A DNA stretch of 64,000 bases, from contig OY783218.1 of the NCBI GenBank assembly GCA_963678705.1, forward strand, positions 15,239,955 to 15,303,954, written 5' to 3'. Below are positions 1 through 11,622 of this stretch, piece after piece. The notes beneath the pieces were generated by a model that did no database searches, was not told the DNA's origin, and saw nothing but the letters and a program-made list of their open reading frames with translations. The position numbers and the translations under genes are program-made. The DNA comes from Panorpa germanica (lineage: Eukaryota; Arthropoda; Insecta; Mecoptera; Panorpidae). The first letter of the stretch is position 1. Every line of letters begins with the position of its first letter.

Positions 1-318
1 CGCATTCTACAAAGTAAAAAAATGATGTTGTTATTAAGATATATTTGTTTAGCAATAGATTAAGATTTGATCTTCAAACACACAAAGATTATTTTGAAGG
101 TGGATATATTTTTAATTTATTTGATATTTTACTAAGTGTGATAGTTTGATATTTTACTAATATTAAAATTCGTGTAGGATTTGCACAGAATCACAAATTA
201 GAATTTAAGCACCAAGAAATTCTTTCAATACATTAAATTATTGTTTTAGCGCTATACTCTATGTGTATCTAATTTAAGTTTAGCTGTTGCATTAAAAACA
301 TTTTTATTATGTTTTCAG
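1..318 (+). other. Intron upstream of the first visible Ddr exon
   Basis: AT-rich non-coding sequence ending in a good 3' splice site (TTATGTTTTCAG, AG at 317-318). No coding exon is visible. The extracellular and transmembrane exons of the gene must lie upstream of the window. Confidence 0.6.
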
Positions 319-2424
319 GATATATTAATGAACCTTGCTCCTTCCTCGAATAATGTTCCTTCGAATGTACCAACCCCCCTCAGTGCGGATGCTCCAAGCG
401 ATCCTTCAACTGTCTCCTTCGAACAATATGGTACAAACTACGCTGTGCTGAAATGTGCAGGAGATATAGACAAGATGGATAATAATGTATCATCCCCATC
501 AATTATAAAGACCTTGCCAATAACGACTCCCACAAAAACACCTCCTCCTCCGCTTTGTGGAGGAACTGGTACTACGTGTATAACGTCACAAAACCCACTC
601 AGTTATAGAAGTCTACAAAACACTCCTATAATTAATGGAAATGGAAGAATCAAAAATTCAATTAATCTTGGAAATTATTTTCCAAAAGTTGCCACAGACC
701 CACCAAATAGAAAAAATTACCACACTGCTCCTCGTGAAAAACATAGGGTATGTTTGGTTTAACTTTCTATAAGCATTCGTTATGTACGCATTTCATTTTT
801 AAGAAATTGTTCTAAAACCCGTAAATAGCAAATTTTAGTTAACAAAGAACAAATTTTGAAATCTGCATACCCCAATAACAAATTGGAAATTTTAGTTTTC
901 AGTGACAAAAAGAAAAACAACTAGAATGTAAATGTACTGAATCCGTTCATTACTATTTCAGCAAATTCCACCACCTGTTGTAAGCTGGAACATTGGCCCA
1001 AGCATGGGACATTCATATAATTGTCGAGAAATGGAATTAAATCCCATCCCTAGATACTGCTTGAAAGACATCGAGAAGTTGGGGTCCTGTCATGCAGGCG
1101 AAGTAATTAATATATATATTAAATATTTCATTAATATATTGCATGTGAAAATTTGTTCTCGCAGTTTTTATTAGATATTTAAGATAAAATACATTTTTTT
1201 TTTAATGTTTGAATGAATAACCTTTTTTTTCAACTCGTGAAAGTTTATATTTACTTATTTAGGTCATTAACTATAATGCCGTTTGAAATGTAATCTTGAA
1301 AGATTTTTCCTTTTTAGATAAGTCTCTACGAAACGGAAAACCTGAAGGATATTATTCCAGGTGTTGGAAGGTTGGTTGTAGTACGTACAACTGACAAAGT
1401 TAAATCAGATCCTGCTACAGGATCCTTAGAAAGTTTGAGAGAGGTTCGTTTCCTTGCTAGTCTCACCGACCCAAATATATGTCGAGTCTTGGGAATTGTA
1501 ACAGCAGAACAACCTCCATGGACAGTTTTAGAATATGGAGAAATGGGAGATTTGGCTCACTATTTGCAATATCGTGTTCCCAAAAATAGGACCATTCGTA
1601 CGAGTTCTAATTTACAGCCTTTGAGGTTAGTTGGTAAAAATAAGGACAACATTTATACTACAAGACAAATGAAAATTAATACTTTATATTTGTAGTTATA
1701 GCTGTCTAATTTACATGGCTACTCAAATAGCATCTGCAATGAGATATTTAGAGTCTAAAAACGTTGTCCATAAAGATTTAGCAGCTAGGTAATTATTAAA
1801 TTATTAATTATCACACTTTCAATAATAATAAAGTTTCAAGTTTGTTAACTAATATAATTGTTTTTAGAAATTGTCTTGTGAGTCGAGGATATGTTATCAA
1901 GGTTGCTGATATTGCTATTTGCAGTAACTTGTATAGAAAGGATTATAATGACATTGGCGGTCGACCACCAGCGCCTATCAGATGGATGTCTTGGGAAAGT
2001 ATTATTTTGGTAAATATTTACTTTTTTCTGATCGAACACATTTTCTTCTTATTAGCATTAATATACAACACTGATGATAATGAGCATTGTAAATGTGTGC
2101 TGATATTTGTTTTATTATTTCCAGGATCGTCATACGTGTTCAAGTACAGTCTGGCAATTCGCTGTAACTTTATGGGAAATCTTAAGTTTATGCCATGAAC
2201 GTCCTTTTCAACATCTGTCTAATGAACAAGTCATACAGAACGCAGAATACATGTACTACGGCGGAGAGTTGCAAGTTTTACTGCCCAAACCAATAATGTG
2301 CTCAACAGAACTTTATCAGTTGCTATGCGAATGTTGGAAGCGGGACGAAAACGTCAGACCCACATTTAGAGAACTTTACATGTTCTTAAAGAACAAAAAT
2401 ATTGATTATTCACCAACCGATTAA
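319..2424 (+). CDS. Ddr: Discoidin domain receptor (partial, 3' exons), predicted pseudokinase
   Basis: Six coding exons: 319-747, 962-1102, 1318-1625, 1696-1788, 1868-2009 and 2125-2424 (TAA stop). All junctions are GT/AG and all phases agree. The first exon encodes a Pro/Ser/Thr-rich juxtamembrane segment; the others encode a tyrosine-kinase domain. DDR identity rests on [20 protein letters not shown], the NLYRKDY activation loop, [27 protein letters not shown] and [15 protein letters not shown]. DDRs are collagen-binding receptor tyrosine kinases of the plasma membrane. Key catalytic positions differ from active DDRs: the glycine loop reads LGSCHAGE for LGEGQFGE, the beta-3 VAVK lysine is Arg (VVVR), HRD is HKD, DFG is DIA, and the alpha-F DVW Asp is Thr (STVW). 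The HKD Asp and catalytic-loop Asn remain. No stop or frameshift is seen, so a maintained pseudokinase or a recent duplicate are both possible. Extracellular exons are outside the window. Confidence 0.88.
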
Positions 2425-2657
2425 AACCTAAACTAAAAACTTACGGCGAAGAAATTCTACTAATATTGAAATTGCACATTTGTACAACTAGCGTTTATTT
2501 ATTCTATCATTGTTTTTAATTTAATTAAGAGCATATTTCACTGAAATATTCCGTCAGGAAAATGCAGATGAAGACGGGTTTTTTTTTTTGTTTTTGAAGA
2601 AACGGGTTTATATAAAGTACAGTGTGTATTTCTTTACGATATTATTTTATTTAAAGT

Positions 2658-2663
2658 AATAAA
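2658..2663 (+). terminator. Candidate polyadenylation signal of Ddr
   Basis: A canonical AATAAA lies about 230 bp after the Ddr stop codon, in AT-rich sequence. It is the first good hexamer downstream, but such hexamers are common by chance at this base composition. Confidence 0.4.
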
Positions 2664-3084
2664 AAGGTAAATTTCATAATTCAATTGAAATAATTTTTAG
2701 TTAAAATAATAAATTTATTTATAAAAATACGAGCATGTTAGAAATATTTAGAATTTACAAAGAATTTTTCTTTTCTATAATTTCTGGCAAAAGAAAATCT
2801 ATATAAAATTGTCCATTTTATTTATTCAGAAATTATCATCTCGTCTTCTGTAATAAACATTTATAATTTTTATAGTTATCTCAAACTGGCCATATATTTA
2901 TGACTAATGATTGTCAATGTATTATAATAAGTGTTATTAAAATTGTACATAATATTACATGATAATTTGTATGTTATACGTTTTCTACCATAAAACATAA
3001 AGGAGTCTAAAATATAAAATAATAATATTGCGTTCCTGTTAACTGAAGCTGTCACTGGATTTGGTTGTAATATTTATGACTTCT

Positions 3085-3413
3085 TTACACTTGCATTAAA
3101 ATGTTATTTATAACAGCAGCGAAATTAACCTTTTTGTTCAATATAGCGTCCATTGAAGCCAGGTTGGAAACACTGGCCGGACATTTAACTTCAACAATGG
3201 AGTCTTACGCCATCTGAGCTTGCTCTCAAATACACTTCTTTCATGTCAACAAAGAGGCCACAGTTTTGAACAATAACTTTGTATTCGCTTTGCAATTGTT
3301 CTATTGCTAAAGGCTCATGATCAATACCATAACGAATACTTTTTGTACCACTAAAATCTGAGTATAACATAGATTTCACAGTATTCAGCCTGTTTGTTGC
3401 ATGAAGGTTGCAT
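3085..3413 (-). pseudogene. YqaJ-type nuclease fragment, frameshifted
   Basis: Reading leftwards, one frame gives GTKSIRYGIDHEPLAIEQL and CGLFVDMKEVYLRASSDGV, then stops. A shifted frame continues with SIVEVKCPASVSNLASMDA. The G-x-x-x-E-P-x-A motif, the 'ASPDG'-like turn and the E-x-K-C-P core are the conserved blocks of the YqaJ/lambda-exonuclease-like domain found in many arthropod transposon-derived proteins. The frameshift falls between the DG and E-x-K motifs, and the C-terminal part after the core is lost, so this is a decayed fragment and not an active gene. Confidence 0.72.
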
Positions 3414-5180
3414 TAATTTAATGTTGTGTAAAAGAGCAACATAACAAATGGTAACTTCTACTGTCAAATCAACTCATATACACGAGATCCTCAATATTTA
3501 TGTGTTCCATGCCATTCGTATCAAAAATCTCATTTCATAAATATTTTTTTAACATATTTTTTTTTAATTTCGACATATTTAACCCTTTGAGTTCCAAATG
3601 TATAACATATCAGTATTCAAAGTTATATAACTCAACTAAACTAAGTTTGAATAACTTTTAAATCTTATATTTCATTTTATTAGCAATAAACAAAATCTAA
3701 TAGTTATGTCATCTTTTTTATTTTAAAATTCAGACGAATTTAAATTTCAAATATATCGAAATATAATTTATCTAATATCAAAGTATGAAAGGGTTTAAAC
3801 ATTATGCTTTATTAATAATTTAAAAATTAATTGTAAATAATATTTGTATATATATAAATATATTTATAAATATGTATATATATCTATATCTATATATATA
3901 CATACAATCTGCTGATATCGATAATAAGAAGTCTACAGAGTAATACAAAAAGATTACTGTAGACACGATATTTTGCAAATTTAATTTCATATAATTCATA
4001 TAAAAATATGTAGAATTAAAGGTAGATGTAAATAATTATAATATACAAAGAAAGTAGTTTTGTATTATGTAAATATGTAGCTAACTTAGATGATTACTTC
4101 ACAATATAAAAATAAATAATAAAATTGTAGTAATTACGAAGAGTGCTTCCATCTTAGAAAACAATTGTAGAATCATACAAGTTTATTATTACTAATTTAT
4201 GTAAAATCCATTACTCAAAATCAATGAATTTGTTGATATAATTTATTTATTTTTATTTCGAATTCAGTGGCGAATTTTCATAAAGGTGCAAGAAGCATCT
4301 AAATTCAGGAGCATCAAAAATTACAATCATAAACATTCTTATTTATTTAAAAAAAATACTCTTAAGCTTAAGTTCATTCTTTTTGTTAGCTGCAGTTTGC
4401 TCAATGAATTTAGAGTACTGGGGCTTACCGTTGAAACTCAAGACATGTGCGCTAAATTGTAGTAGTAATAAGGTATATAAAAATTGAACACTTCCTTTAC
4501 TATACATATAACTTCTGGCAAATTCTATTTTGCTCTCTCTTTTCATTTTGTTTTTGTTTTAACTTTCAAAGAAAGTCGAGGAGGAAACTTATAATCATTT
4601 TAAAAACCAGGAAAATATTAAATATTTCAATTTTAAATGATTTGAAATTTCTTTTCTTTTATTAATGAAATTTTATAGGTTATGTATTAGTCTTTGATTT
4701 TTGTCTATTAATCTGTAGTCGACATCTTTGTTAGTAAAAAGAATTCTCTAGGTCGCGATTTTTTTATATAAATGTAATGATGTGGTTCACTATTGGAAAT
4801 AATTACTATTAGTAAATAATATCATTATTGTATTAGTAAATCAAATTCGTAAAGCGTGCAAAATTGTTCTAATATATTTTCTGTCATGTTCCAATCGGAG
4901 AATTTTAGCAAGAAATAGGGTTATGTCTAATATTAGGTTTTCTTTCTACTTGTAATATTATATGAGTTGATTTCTATACATTTATAGGCTATAACTATTT
5001 ATTAATGGATTGTATAATGAGTGACCTATACGATACGATGAACCTTGGTTCATCAATCATTATTATTGGTCCTACTTTTGTTTACTTAAAACTGTACATA
5101 ATTGCAAAGTGTAATATTTTTTTTATGCTGCGACTGCGATGAAATTACATAAATATTTTCCATTCGATTTCTAATTTAAA
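3414..5180. other. AT-rich stretch, no supported gene
   Basis: Mostly A/T runs with a TA-rich patch around 3840-3905. A 67-codon open frame on the - strand (4343-4546) has no recognisable domain and sits in low-complexity surroundings; I do not support it as a gene. Confidence 0.5.
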
Positions 5181-5206
5181 TTGTCTGTGTTTCTTCTTGT
5201 TGTAGC

Positions 5207-5342
5207 TGCAACAACTCCAGCAGCTACTGGAACGCTGCAAGGTGTATGTGGACGTTGTTATTTTAAAGTTTATGCCTACTTACAACATTTCGCTGTTAAC
5301 TTCGCCATTACTAATGGATTATTGACTTCATCAAGGAATCAA
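5207..5342 (+). pseudogene. Orphan exon related to the SLC25A32-like copies at 14.2 and 16.7 kb
   Basis: A segment after TTGTTGTAG matches, in reverse orientation, the exon at 16713-16827, including the sequences that translate as KVYAYLQHFA and FAITNGLL. The latter resembles the 'RFAVNDG' block that follows the first helix of the mitochondrial folate/FAD carrier SLC25A32. It is in the opposite orientation to the other copies and lacks neighbouring exons, so it is an isolated duplicated fragment. Assignment to the carrier family is tentative for this exon; its relation to the other copies is clear. Confidence 0.5.
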
Positions 5343-5699
5343 GTAAGTTTGAATATTACTTTATCTATTATACATTTAGGGTTTCCAACATCTCTTTGAT
5401 TTTCTTACCTTACCTTGCAGACTAACCCAAAGTTTTTATATACTTACCGTAGATTGATATGTTACATCTGTATATATATAATTCAAGTTTACGTAATAAA
5501 ATATCTTAAGTATCATATACTTATTAAATATATCAATTTACAATTAGTTATACAATTATAATTTTGCAATTAGAAGTGTTTGTTTTATACGGACGTTTAT
5601 TTTATGGCTCATATGTATGTAGAACACAGTGCCGCCTTCCCTTTATGCAGGATATTGTATGTTTTATGTTGTACGTGCAGCTGACCCAGATATATAAAA

Positions 5700-6480
5700 A
5701 GAAGGCAGTATTCTGATCTACGTACAAATGAAACATTTTATAATTATGAACGAATGAAATAGATACTTCTTTTGACGCAGTGGTGTATTGATAAACATTA
5801 AAATAGAATAACTTCTTCTGATGAAGTGTACTAACTTTACCCTATTTCTTAATATGTCCCTTCTATTTATAGTCTATTTTTATTTCCGTGTTAAACGATT
5901 GTAAAGTATCTGTAGCATTTTAGAAGAAAATAACTTCAGGCAAAATTAATTATTATATATTTCTGTTCTATGCCTATTCGTTTCTCAGGCCGCTGTATTT
6001 TAAGTCTGTTATGTATTGCATGTATTTGGATTTGTGAAAATAATATTGAATGAATAGTCTAAGGCTTCTCTCACACTGCCATCGATTACTTGGGACTTCG
6101 TCGTTTTCAGTATGGTATTTAGGATGTTCGCATTAGTATACTTTATCATAATGAAGATGAAGATTTTTTAATGTTTATCAATACATTCCTGTTGTGATAT
6201 AATCACAGACGTAAGAACTGATGATTATTTCACAACAGTGCTATGTTGATAAACATTAAAGTAGAAACTTCAGTTCATTTTATGGTTTATACAGGTATTA
6301 TATGTTGCCTTGTTTAGATTGGTGCAAGACCACTATAAACGAAATGCGGTACCTACTTTGATCAGCGTACGTATGAGTTGCAGACTTTTTCGCTACAGTC
6401 GTGTTTATTGATAAACATTAAAGAGCTAATGCATCTAGACTATATTACTACGAAATAGATGTTAATGTGAGAGGGGCCTT
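5700..6480. repeat. Region with four copies of a TATTGATAAACATTAAA motif
   Basis: Close variants of TTGATAAACATTAAA occur near 5788, 6242 and 6408 on the + strand and, inverted, near 6170. They are accompanied by short shared pieces such as a CACAACAGTG/CCTGTTGTG pair. This looks like remnants of one inverted-repeat element that broke up or inserted repeatedly. No coding sequence is recognised. Confidence 0.45.
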
Positions 6481-7267
6481 ATATTATTTCTCTTACTTAC
6501 GTGTGTGTTTCAATTTCAATTTTCAATAGGCTGTGTTATAATTTAGCCAGATGTAAAATTATAGTGATTTATTATGTCGTAACAGTTTGTTGTGTTCTTA
6601 AGTGGGGTGAAATGAATATTATAATAAACCTCTGCATACATTATGTATGAATATTATAAAAATATAGTCGAGGCTTAATTTGTTATAATAATATTTTCAT
6701 CCCACGTAAGAGTATAAGAAATTGAAAACAGATTATTCAAATATAATTCTCCCCAGTCATATTAGACAGGACTTTGTTTGTCATAGAAAAATGTAAGTCA
6801 TTACGAAAATGTTGGACAAACAAAGATAACGGGCAGGTCTCTAAATGTATAACACATTCATATTGAATACGCAGGTCTTCTAAAGACTTACAATGTATTT
6901 ATCCAGAAAACTTAAAGAGAGGAAAATATATGACGTGCGATTTTTCTAAGTCCATTTTTTTTTAATTTCAGTTACGAGAAGAAGTCCTTCATCAATGAAA
7001 TAATATATATATTTTATAAGTTTTGTGAATTAATATGTAAAAAAAATTTAAAATAAAAAAATTAAGAATTTTTTTTAGTAAAATATAGCAAAAGTGCTTT
7101 TTCTTTTTTTATTTTATTCAAGCAAGGGTTTTTTTTTTATTAAAATAAAGAAAAATACTATGTAAAAAAATATAAAAACATATATGAAAATAAAAATACT
7201 CAAGCGACATTTATTTCTTTTATTTCTATTGCTTTCTATTATATAAGTTTTAACTTTTTTTTCATTA

Positions 7268-7345
7268 ATACACCGTGGCTCAGTGGCAAAGTGCCAGACT
7301 TGTAATCGAATCTCTGAATCAAACCAGAGTTCGAATTCAAATTAA
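7268..7345 (+). repeat. tRNA-derived SINE-like unit 1
   Basis: Contains an A-box-like TGGCTCAGTGGC and a B-box-like GAGTTCGAATTC about 55 bp apart, the arrangement of a tRNA-type internal pol III promoter. Stems do not pair well enough for a functional tRNA. Two related units follow at about 135-bp spacing. Confidence 0.6.
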
Positions 7346-7400
7346 TTTATATATTTTATTTGTTTTGTATGTATTTTTATTATATAAACGTTATTTGATT

Positions 7401-7470
7401 AACACACCATGGTAAAGTACCAGACTTGAAATCGAATCTCCAAACCCAACCAGAGTTCGAACCCAAATTA
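7401..7470 (+). repeat. tRNA-derived SINE-like unit 2 (A box deleted)
   Basis: Shares 'GTACCAGACTTG-AATCGAATCTCC' (with gaps) and a B-box-like GAGTTCGAACCC with unit 1, but the A-box segment is shortened to CACACCATGG. A degraded second copy. Confidence 0.5.
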
Positions 7471-7540
7471 ATTATTTTATTTTCATTATTATTGAGTTTG
7501 TCTTATGTTTATATAAGTTAAAAACGACTTGATTCTTTGA

Positions 7541-7627
7541 GCCACCGTGGCTCATTGGCAAAGTGTCGGTTCGGGTTTTCTAACTCTGCCTTGATTCTAA
7601 ATAAGATCCAGCGTTCGAATCCGAAAA
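7541..7627 (+). repeat. tRNA-derived SINE-like unit 3
   Basis: Starts with CACCGTGGCTCATTGGCAAA and ends with a B-box-like GCGTTCGAATCC. It is longer in the middle than unit 1. The 5' part is nearly identical to unit 1. Confidence 0.55.
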
Positions 7628-8658
7628 TAATACTTTAATTAATTAAAATATTATTTCAAGATTCTATTCAATAGTTCCGTAAGAACTATCATTAGGAAGA
7701 TCATGACCGCTTGTATATGCACTTGTACTGTGACCAGTACTTGTAAGCGGTTGTGTATGTATACGACAGTATGCACCAAGCAGCTCTGAAGACGTCAGAG
7801 AGGGGGAGACTAGTAATAGTCTTGCTTCGTACAAAGTTAAAGTTGCATATACACGTAGCTATTCTCATAGCTATAAGAGAGCCTATAGAGGATATAATTT
7901 GTATGAAGCAGATACTTTGGTGGAAGCTCTGAGGACGGTCAGACAACGAGGGGACCGGAGTGTCATTCATACATTGCATATACTCTGCTCTAGAACTTCT
8001 AGACCTTCCAGACCTTCCAGAATCTACAAAACACAAAACTGTTGTTCACACAACAAAAAACACATGAAATCGCCACTGATATATATATGATAGTATATAT
8101 ATATCATTGTATGGCGTCACACTGCAACTTACCGCTAAGGTACCACCCACAACTACCAACTCCGGTGAATGCGAGTATTGTAGTTAGTGGGTGGATGGAA
8201 TGGCCTGTTGGCCATTCCATATTTTTTTTCTCTCGTTGACCTTGAAAAAATAATTAAAAAAAAAAAATTACTATTTATTAAAAAAAAAACTCTGATACAA
8301 AGTATCCAAAGCTTGTTAAATTTAAGAAGCACGTTTTTTAAAAACGTTTGTGTGTGGCCCCGCCCACGTCTGCTCGTCCACCCCCTTACTCCTATACTTT
8401 GGTATATCAAGTGCGAAACATACAACGACTTCGAGTGTTAACAAAAAATTATTATTTATACCTCAAAAAATTAAAAAAAAATTCGACGTACACCCCCATC
8501 CTCACTGGAGTAGTTCTGAAACTACACTGAAAATTTATTTGTCAAGTATCTCTTTATATATTTAAAATTTTTAGTAGTCGCCATTTTTTTAAATTATTTT
8601 CGCCACTACTGCTGCTATCAATATGCCAGTAACAAAACTACTTAAAGCAAATGTAATT

Positions 8659-8905
8659 GGTTGCAATATTCTATGAGTAACACCAGCATCTATATTGAAA
8701 AGGCGGAAGTAATTAGTAAAAGGTTGTGATCTTGGATAAGCGTATATCGCCATCTACATTGTAAGACCGGAACTAAATAGTAACTGGTTGTGATCTTGGA
8801 TAAGCATATATCGCCATCTGCATTGTAAGACTGGAACTAAATAGTAACTGGTTGTGATCTTGGATAAGCATATATCGCCATCTGCATTTTGAAACCGGTT
8901 CAATA
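8659..8905 (+). repeat. 64-bp tandem repeat, three good copies plus one divergent
   Basis: GGTTGTGATCTTGGATAAGC starts at 8722, 8786 and 8850, exactly 64 bp apart. Each copy carries ATATCGCCATCT and (except the last) a GGAACTAAATAGTAACT tail. The 63 bp before the first copy are a divergent fourth unit. Confidence 0.85.
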
Positions 8906-9007
8906 AATAAGTTGCTCTTTTCGCTAACAAATCATATAATTAATTTCTTTTATATATATTTATTCACATATGTTATTACAACTTCACAACTTATGTTATT
9001 TTACTTT

Positions 9008-9046
9008 ATACATATATATATATGTATACATCTATGTATATATACA

Positions 9047-9084
<38 letters not shown>

Positions 9085-9156
9085 CATCTATGTATATATA
9101 TATATATATATACATATATATATAAATATATATATAAATATATATATACATATATA

Positions 9157-9251
<95 letters not shown>

Positions 9252-9262
9252 ATACCTATATA
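9008..9262. repeat. TA dinucleotide microsatellite
   Basis: About 250 bp of (TA)n with scattered interruptions such as ACATCTATG. Open frames across it encode only Tyr/Ile repeats and are not genes. It abuts the left arm of the fold-back that follows. Confidence 0.9.
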
Positions 9263-9664
9263 TACATAATAAAGTGCTAATAACTATTGAAAGTTGATGC
9301 ACTCAAATAAAATATATATTATATTAATATGTCCTTATGCCAACACATACATTGTACAAATAATGAACAGCAATGTGACATTTTTTTGAGATATGTAAGG
9401 AAAACAGACAAATGTTAGACTCAAATTTGCAAAAATCACTTTCTTTATGATGTTTTTAATTTGTAAGTTTACAAAATGTTTTTTTTACTTGATAGGTGGT
9501 ACAATTTACTTTCAAATAATATTTTTTTCATATCCGTAACACCTTTACACATCCCGAGAAGCCGATATTTTTTGGCAGTCATCTAAAATTAAGAATTAAA
9601 TTTAAAATGATTGCCATTTCAACAGGAGGGGTGATGAATGTGGATATTTTTATCGATAAAATGA

Positions 9665-9682
9665 CGTATATATATATATATT

Positions 9683-9713
<31 letters not shown>

Positions 9714-9836
9714 GTATATGTATATATATATGTATATATATATATGTATATGTATATGTATATATATATATATGTATATGTATATATATGCATGTGTATG
9801 TATACATATCTCAAATAATATATGTATATATAATAC
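9665..9836. repeat. TA/TATG microsatellite inside the fold-back
   Basis: (TA)n mixed with TATG units, immediately after the left arm. The + strand version reads as Tyr/Ile/Met repeats and has no coding value. Confidence 0.85.
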
Positions 9837-9843
9837 ATATACA

Positions 9844-10047
9844 ATATAGTTCAAATTACGAGAGTTCGGCAGCAACTCATACTTAAAACAAGTTGTGCGG
9901 TATAAACTGCCGATATAACTAAAAAGCACTGACTTATTTTTCTATTATGTATATAGAAACGAATAAGATAAAATTAATTATCGTATTATAGATTTATACC
10001 GCTCTTAAGTATAAGTCGCGGCCGAACTACCGTAATTTGAACTATAT
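9844..10047. mobile_element. MITE with TIRs starting ATATAGTTCAAATTACG
   Basis: Roughly 204 bp. The first ~40 bp (ATATAGTTCAAATTACGAGA, then GTTCGGC and CATACTTAA) are mirrored at the right end (GCCGAACTACCGTAATTTGA then ACTATAT). No coding capacity. Partial copies of the same termini occur near 20678 (left end), 31165-31188 and 40447-40470, so this is a dispersed family. Confidence 0.75.
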
Positions 10048-10051
10048 TTAC

Positions 10052-10052
<1 letters not shown>

Positions 10053-10122
<70 letters not shown>
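10053..10122. repeat. TA microsatellite inside the fold-back
   Basis: An almost uninterrupted (TA)n run directly after the small MITE. Confidence 0.9.
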
Positions 10123-10125
<3 letters not shown>

Positions 10126-10170
10126 ACATGTATATATACAGAGATACATATAGATAGATACATGCATATA

Positions 10171-10349
10171 CAGAGATGAGCACAAATACTTTTAAAAAGT
10201 ATTTAAATACAATATAGGCTCTATAAAAAGACATGTGCCGGTTGCAGGGGGCCTTTAGTGCTCCAACCGCTTGAGACATTGCCAAAACTCGTCTGTAAGC
10301 CTGGCCTATTTTGCATTTAAATATTTTTGAAAAGTATTTCACATCTCTG
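10171..10349. mobile_element. Second nested MITE (CAGAGATG termini)
   Basis: About 179 bp with imperfect inverted ends: CAGAGATGAGCACAAATACT on the left, and GAAAAGTATTTCACATCTCTG on the right read inward as its complement. The interior is GC-richer than its surroundings. One end of a related copy lies near 18983-19020. Confidence 0.6.
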
Positions 10350-11622
10350 CATATATACCGATACATATATATACAGGGCGTCCTGTCGCCGACTACAAAT
10401 TATTTACGTGCATGTTCTACACGTAATTTTATCGATAAAAATACCCAGATGTAGGGGTCCATCACCCCTCCTGTTGAAATGGCAATCATTTTAAATTTAA
10501 TTCTTAATTTTAGATGACTGCCAAAAAATATCGGCTTCTCGGGATGTGTAAAGGTGTTACGGATATGAAAAAAATATTATTTGAAAGAAAATTATACCAC
10601 CTATCAAGTAATAAAAACATTTTGTAAACTTACAAATTAAAAACATCTTAAACAAAATGATTTTTGCAAATTTTTTTCTAAAATTTGTCTGTTTTGTTTT
10701 CCTTACATACGTCAAAAAATGTAACAATTGATGTCCATTATTTTTACAATGTATGTATTGGCATACGGAAATATTAATATAATATATATTTTATTTGAGT
10801 GCATCAACTTTCAATAGTTATTAACACTTTAAACAATATGTACGTTTTACAAACATTTTGCATTACATATTTTATAATTCTTTAATAACTATCCTATAAT
10901 ATAATTTCGCTTTTACATTTTATTTTACAATAACTATAACTTCTTCAATAACTTCACTTTTCATCTTTTAACAACAACAACTGCACTACAACCTGACATT
11001 TTCCCGCTTTTTTCTTAAACATGCATACTCTGTCTATCTTAGGAGGATTTTTTTCTGTTAACTTGATCTGTACTTCATTGTTGTGTGTTATTTTCCATAT
11101 GTCGTCCAATTGTTTACTGTTTATTAAGTCTTCGAGTGCATAACTTTTTATTATATTTATTTAATTATACCCATTTATTTTTTGTATAACCAAACCCAGA
11201 AAATAGAATTCTGGTCTGGGGATTAAACCCGAAGACACAGCAGTCTAACGTCATGCTTCAATGCTCACGGACATATTATCTACAAAACGAAACCAAAATA
11301 TTGCTCTGAGTTGCATAATTCGATAGTTATTGTTGTTTGAATACCACACTTACATAATCCTAAATGTTTTCCTAAATTTTTTAAAATGAACAACATTCAA
11401 CGACAACAAAGAACAACTTGTAATTAATTAATTTTTAATGATACTACGTACGCTTATTTCCTTAATTGAAAAATTGATCAACTCAGAGCAATGATCTTGT
11501 CAATGGTGTCTTTTGTAGATAATATTATCTCTGTATGTCAATGGAAATTGCCAGGAAATCAAACTTGGGTTTATATTTTCATTTTCGCTGTGGCTCTCCT
11601 ATATTAAAAATAAGGTTCTAAT

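Larger units (their letters stand above)
9271..10830. mobile_element. 1.56-kb fold-back element with about 400-bp inverted arms
   Basis: The left arm (9271-9661) reappears in inverted orientation at 10427-10830 with small differences. The arms start and end with AAAGTGCTAATAACTATTGA and its near-complement, and share the block around CATCCCGAGAAGCCGATATT. The central ~765 bp holds TA microsatellites and two smaller inverted-repeat elements. No transposase frame is present, so it would be non-autonomous. The target duplication cannot be read because the left flank is a microsatellite. Confidence 0.85.

Noticed and set aside
4343-4546. 67-codon - strand open frame
   Set aside because: A hydrophobic stretch (FLYTLLLLQFS) but no domain, and the surrounding sequence is typical AT-rich spacer.
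9006-9302. Several Tyr/Ile-rich open frames around 9.0-10.4 kb
   Set aside because: They are translations of (TA)n microsatellites in both directions.
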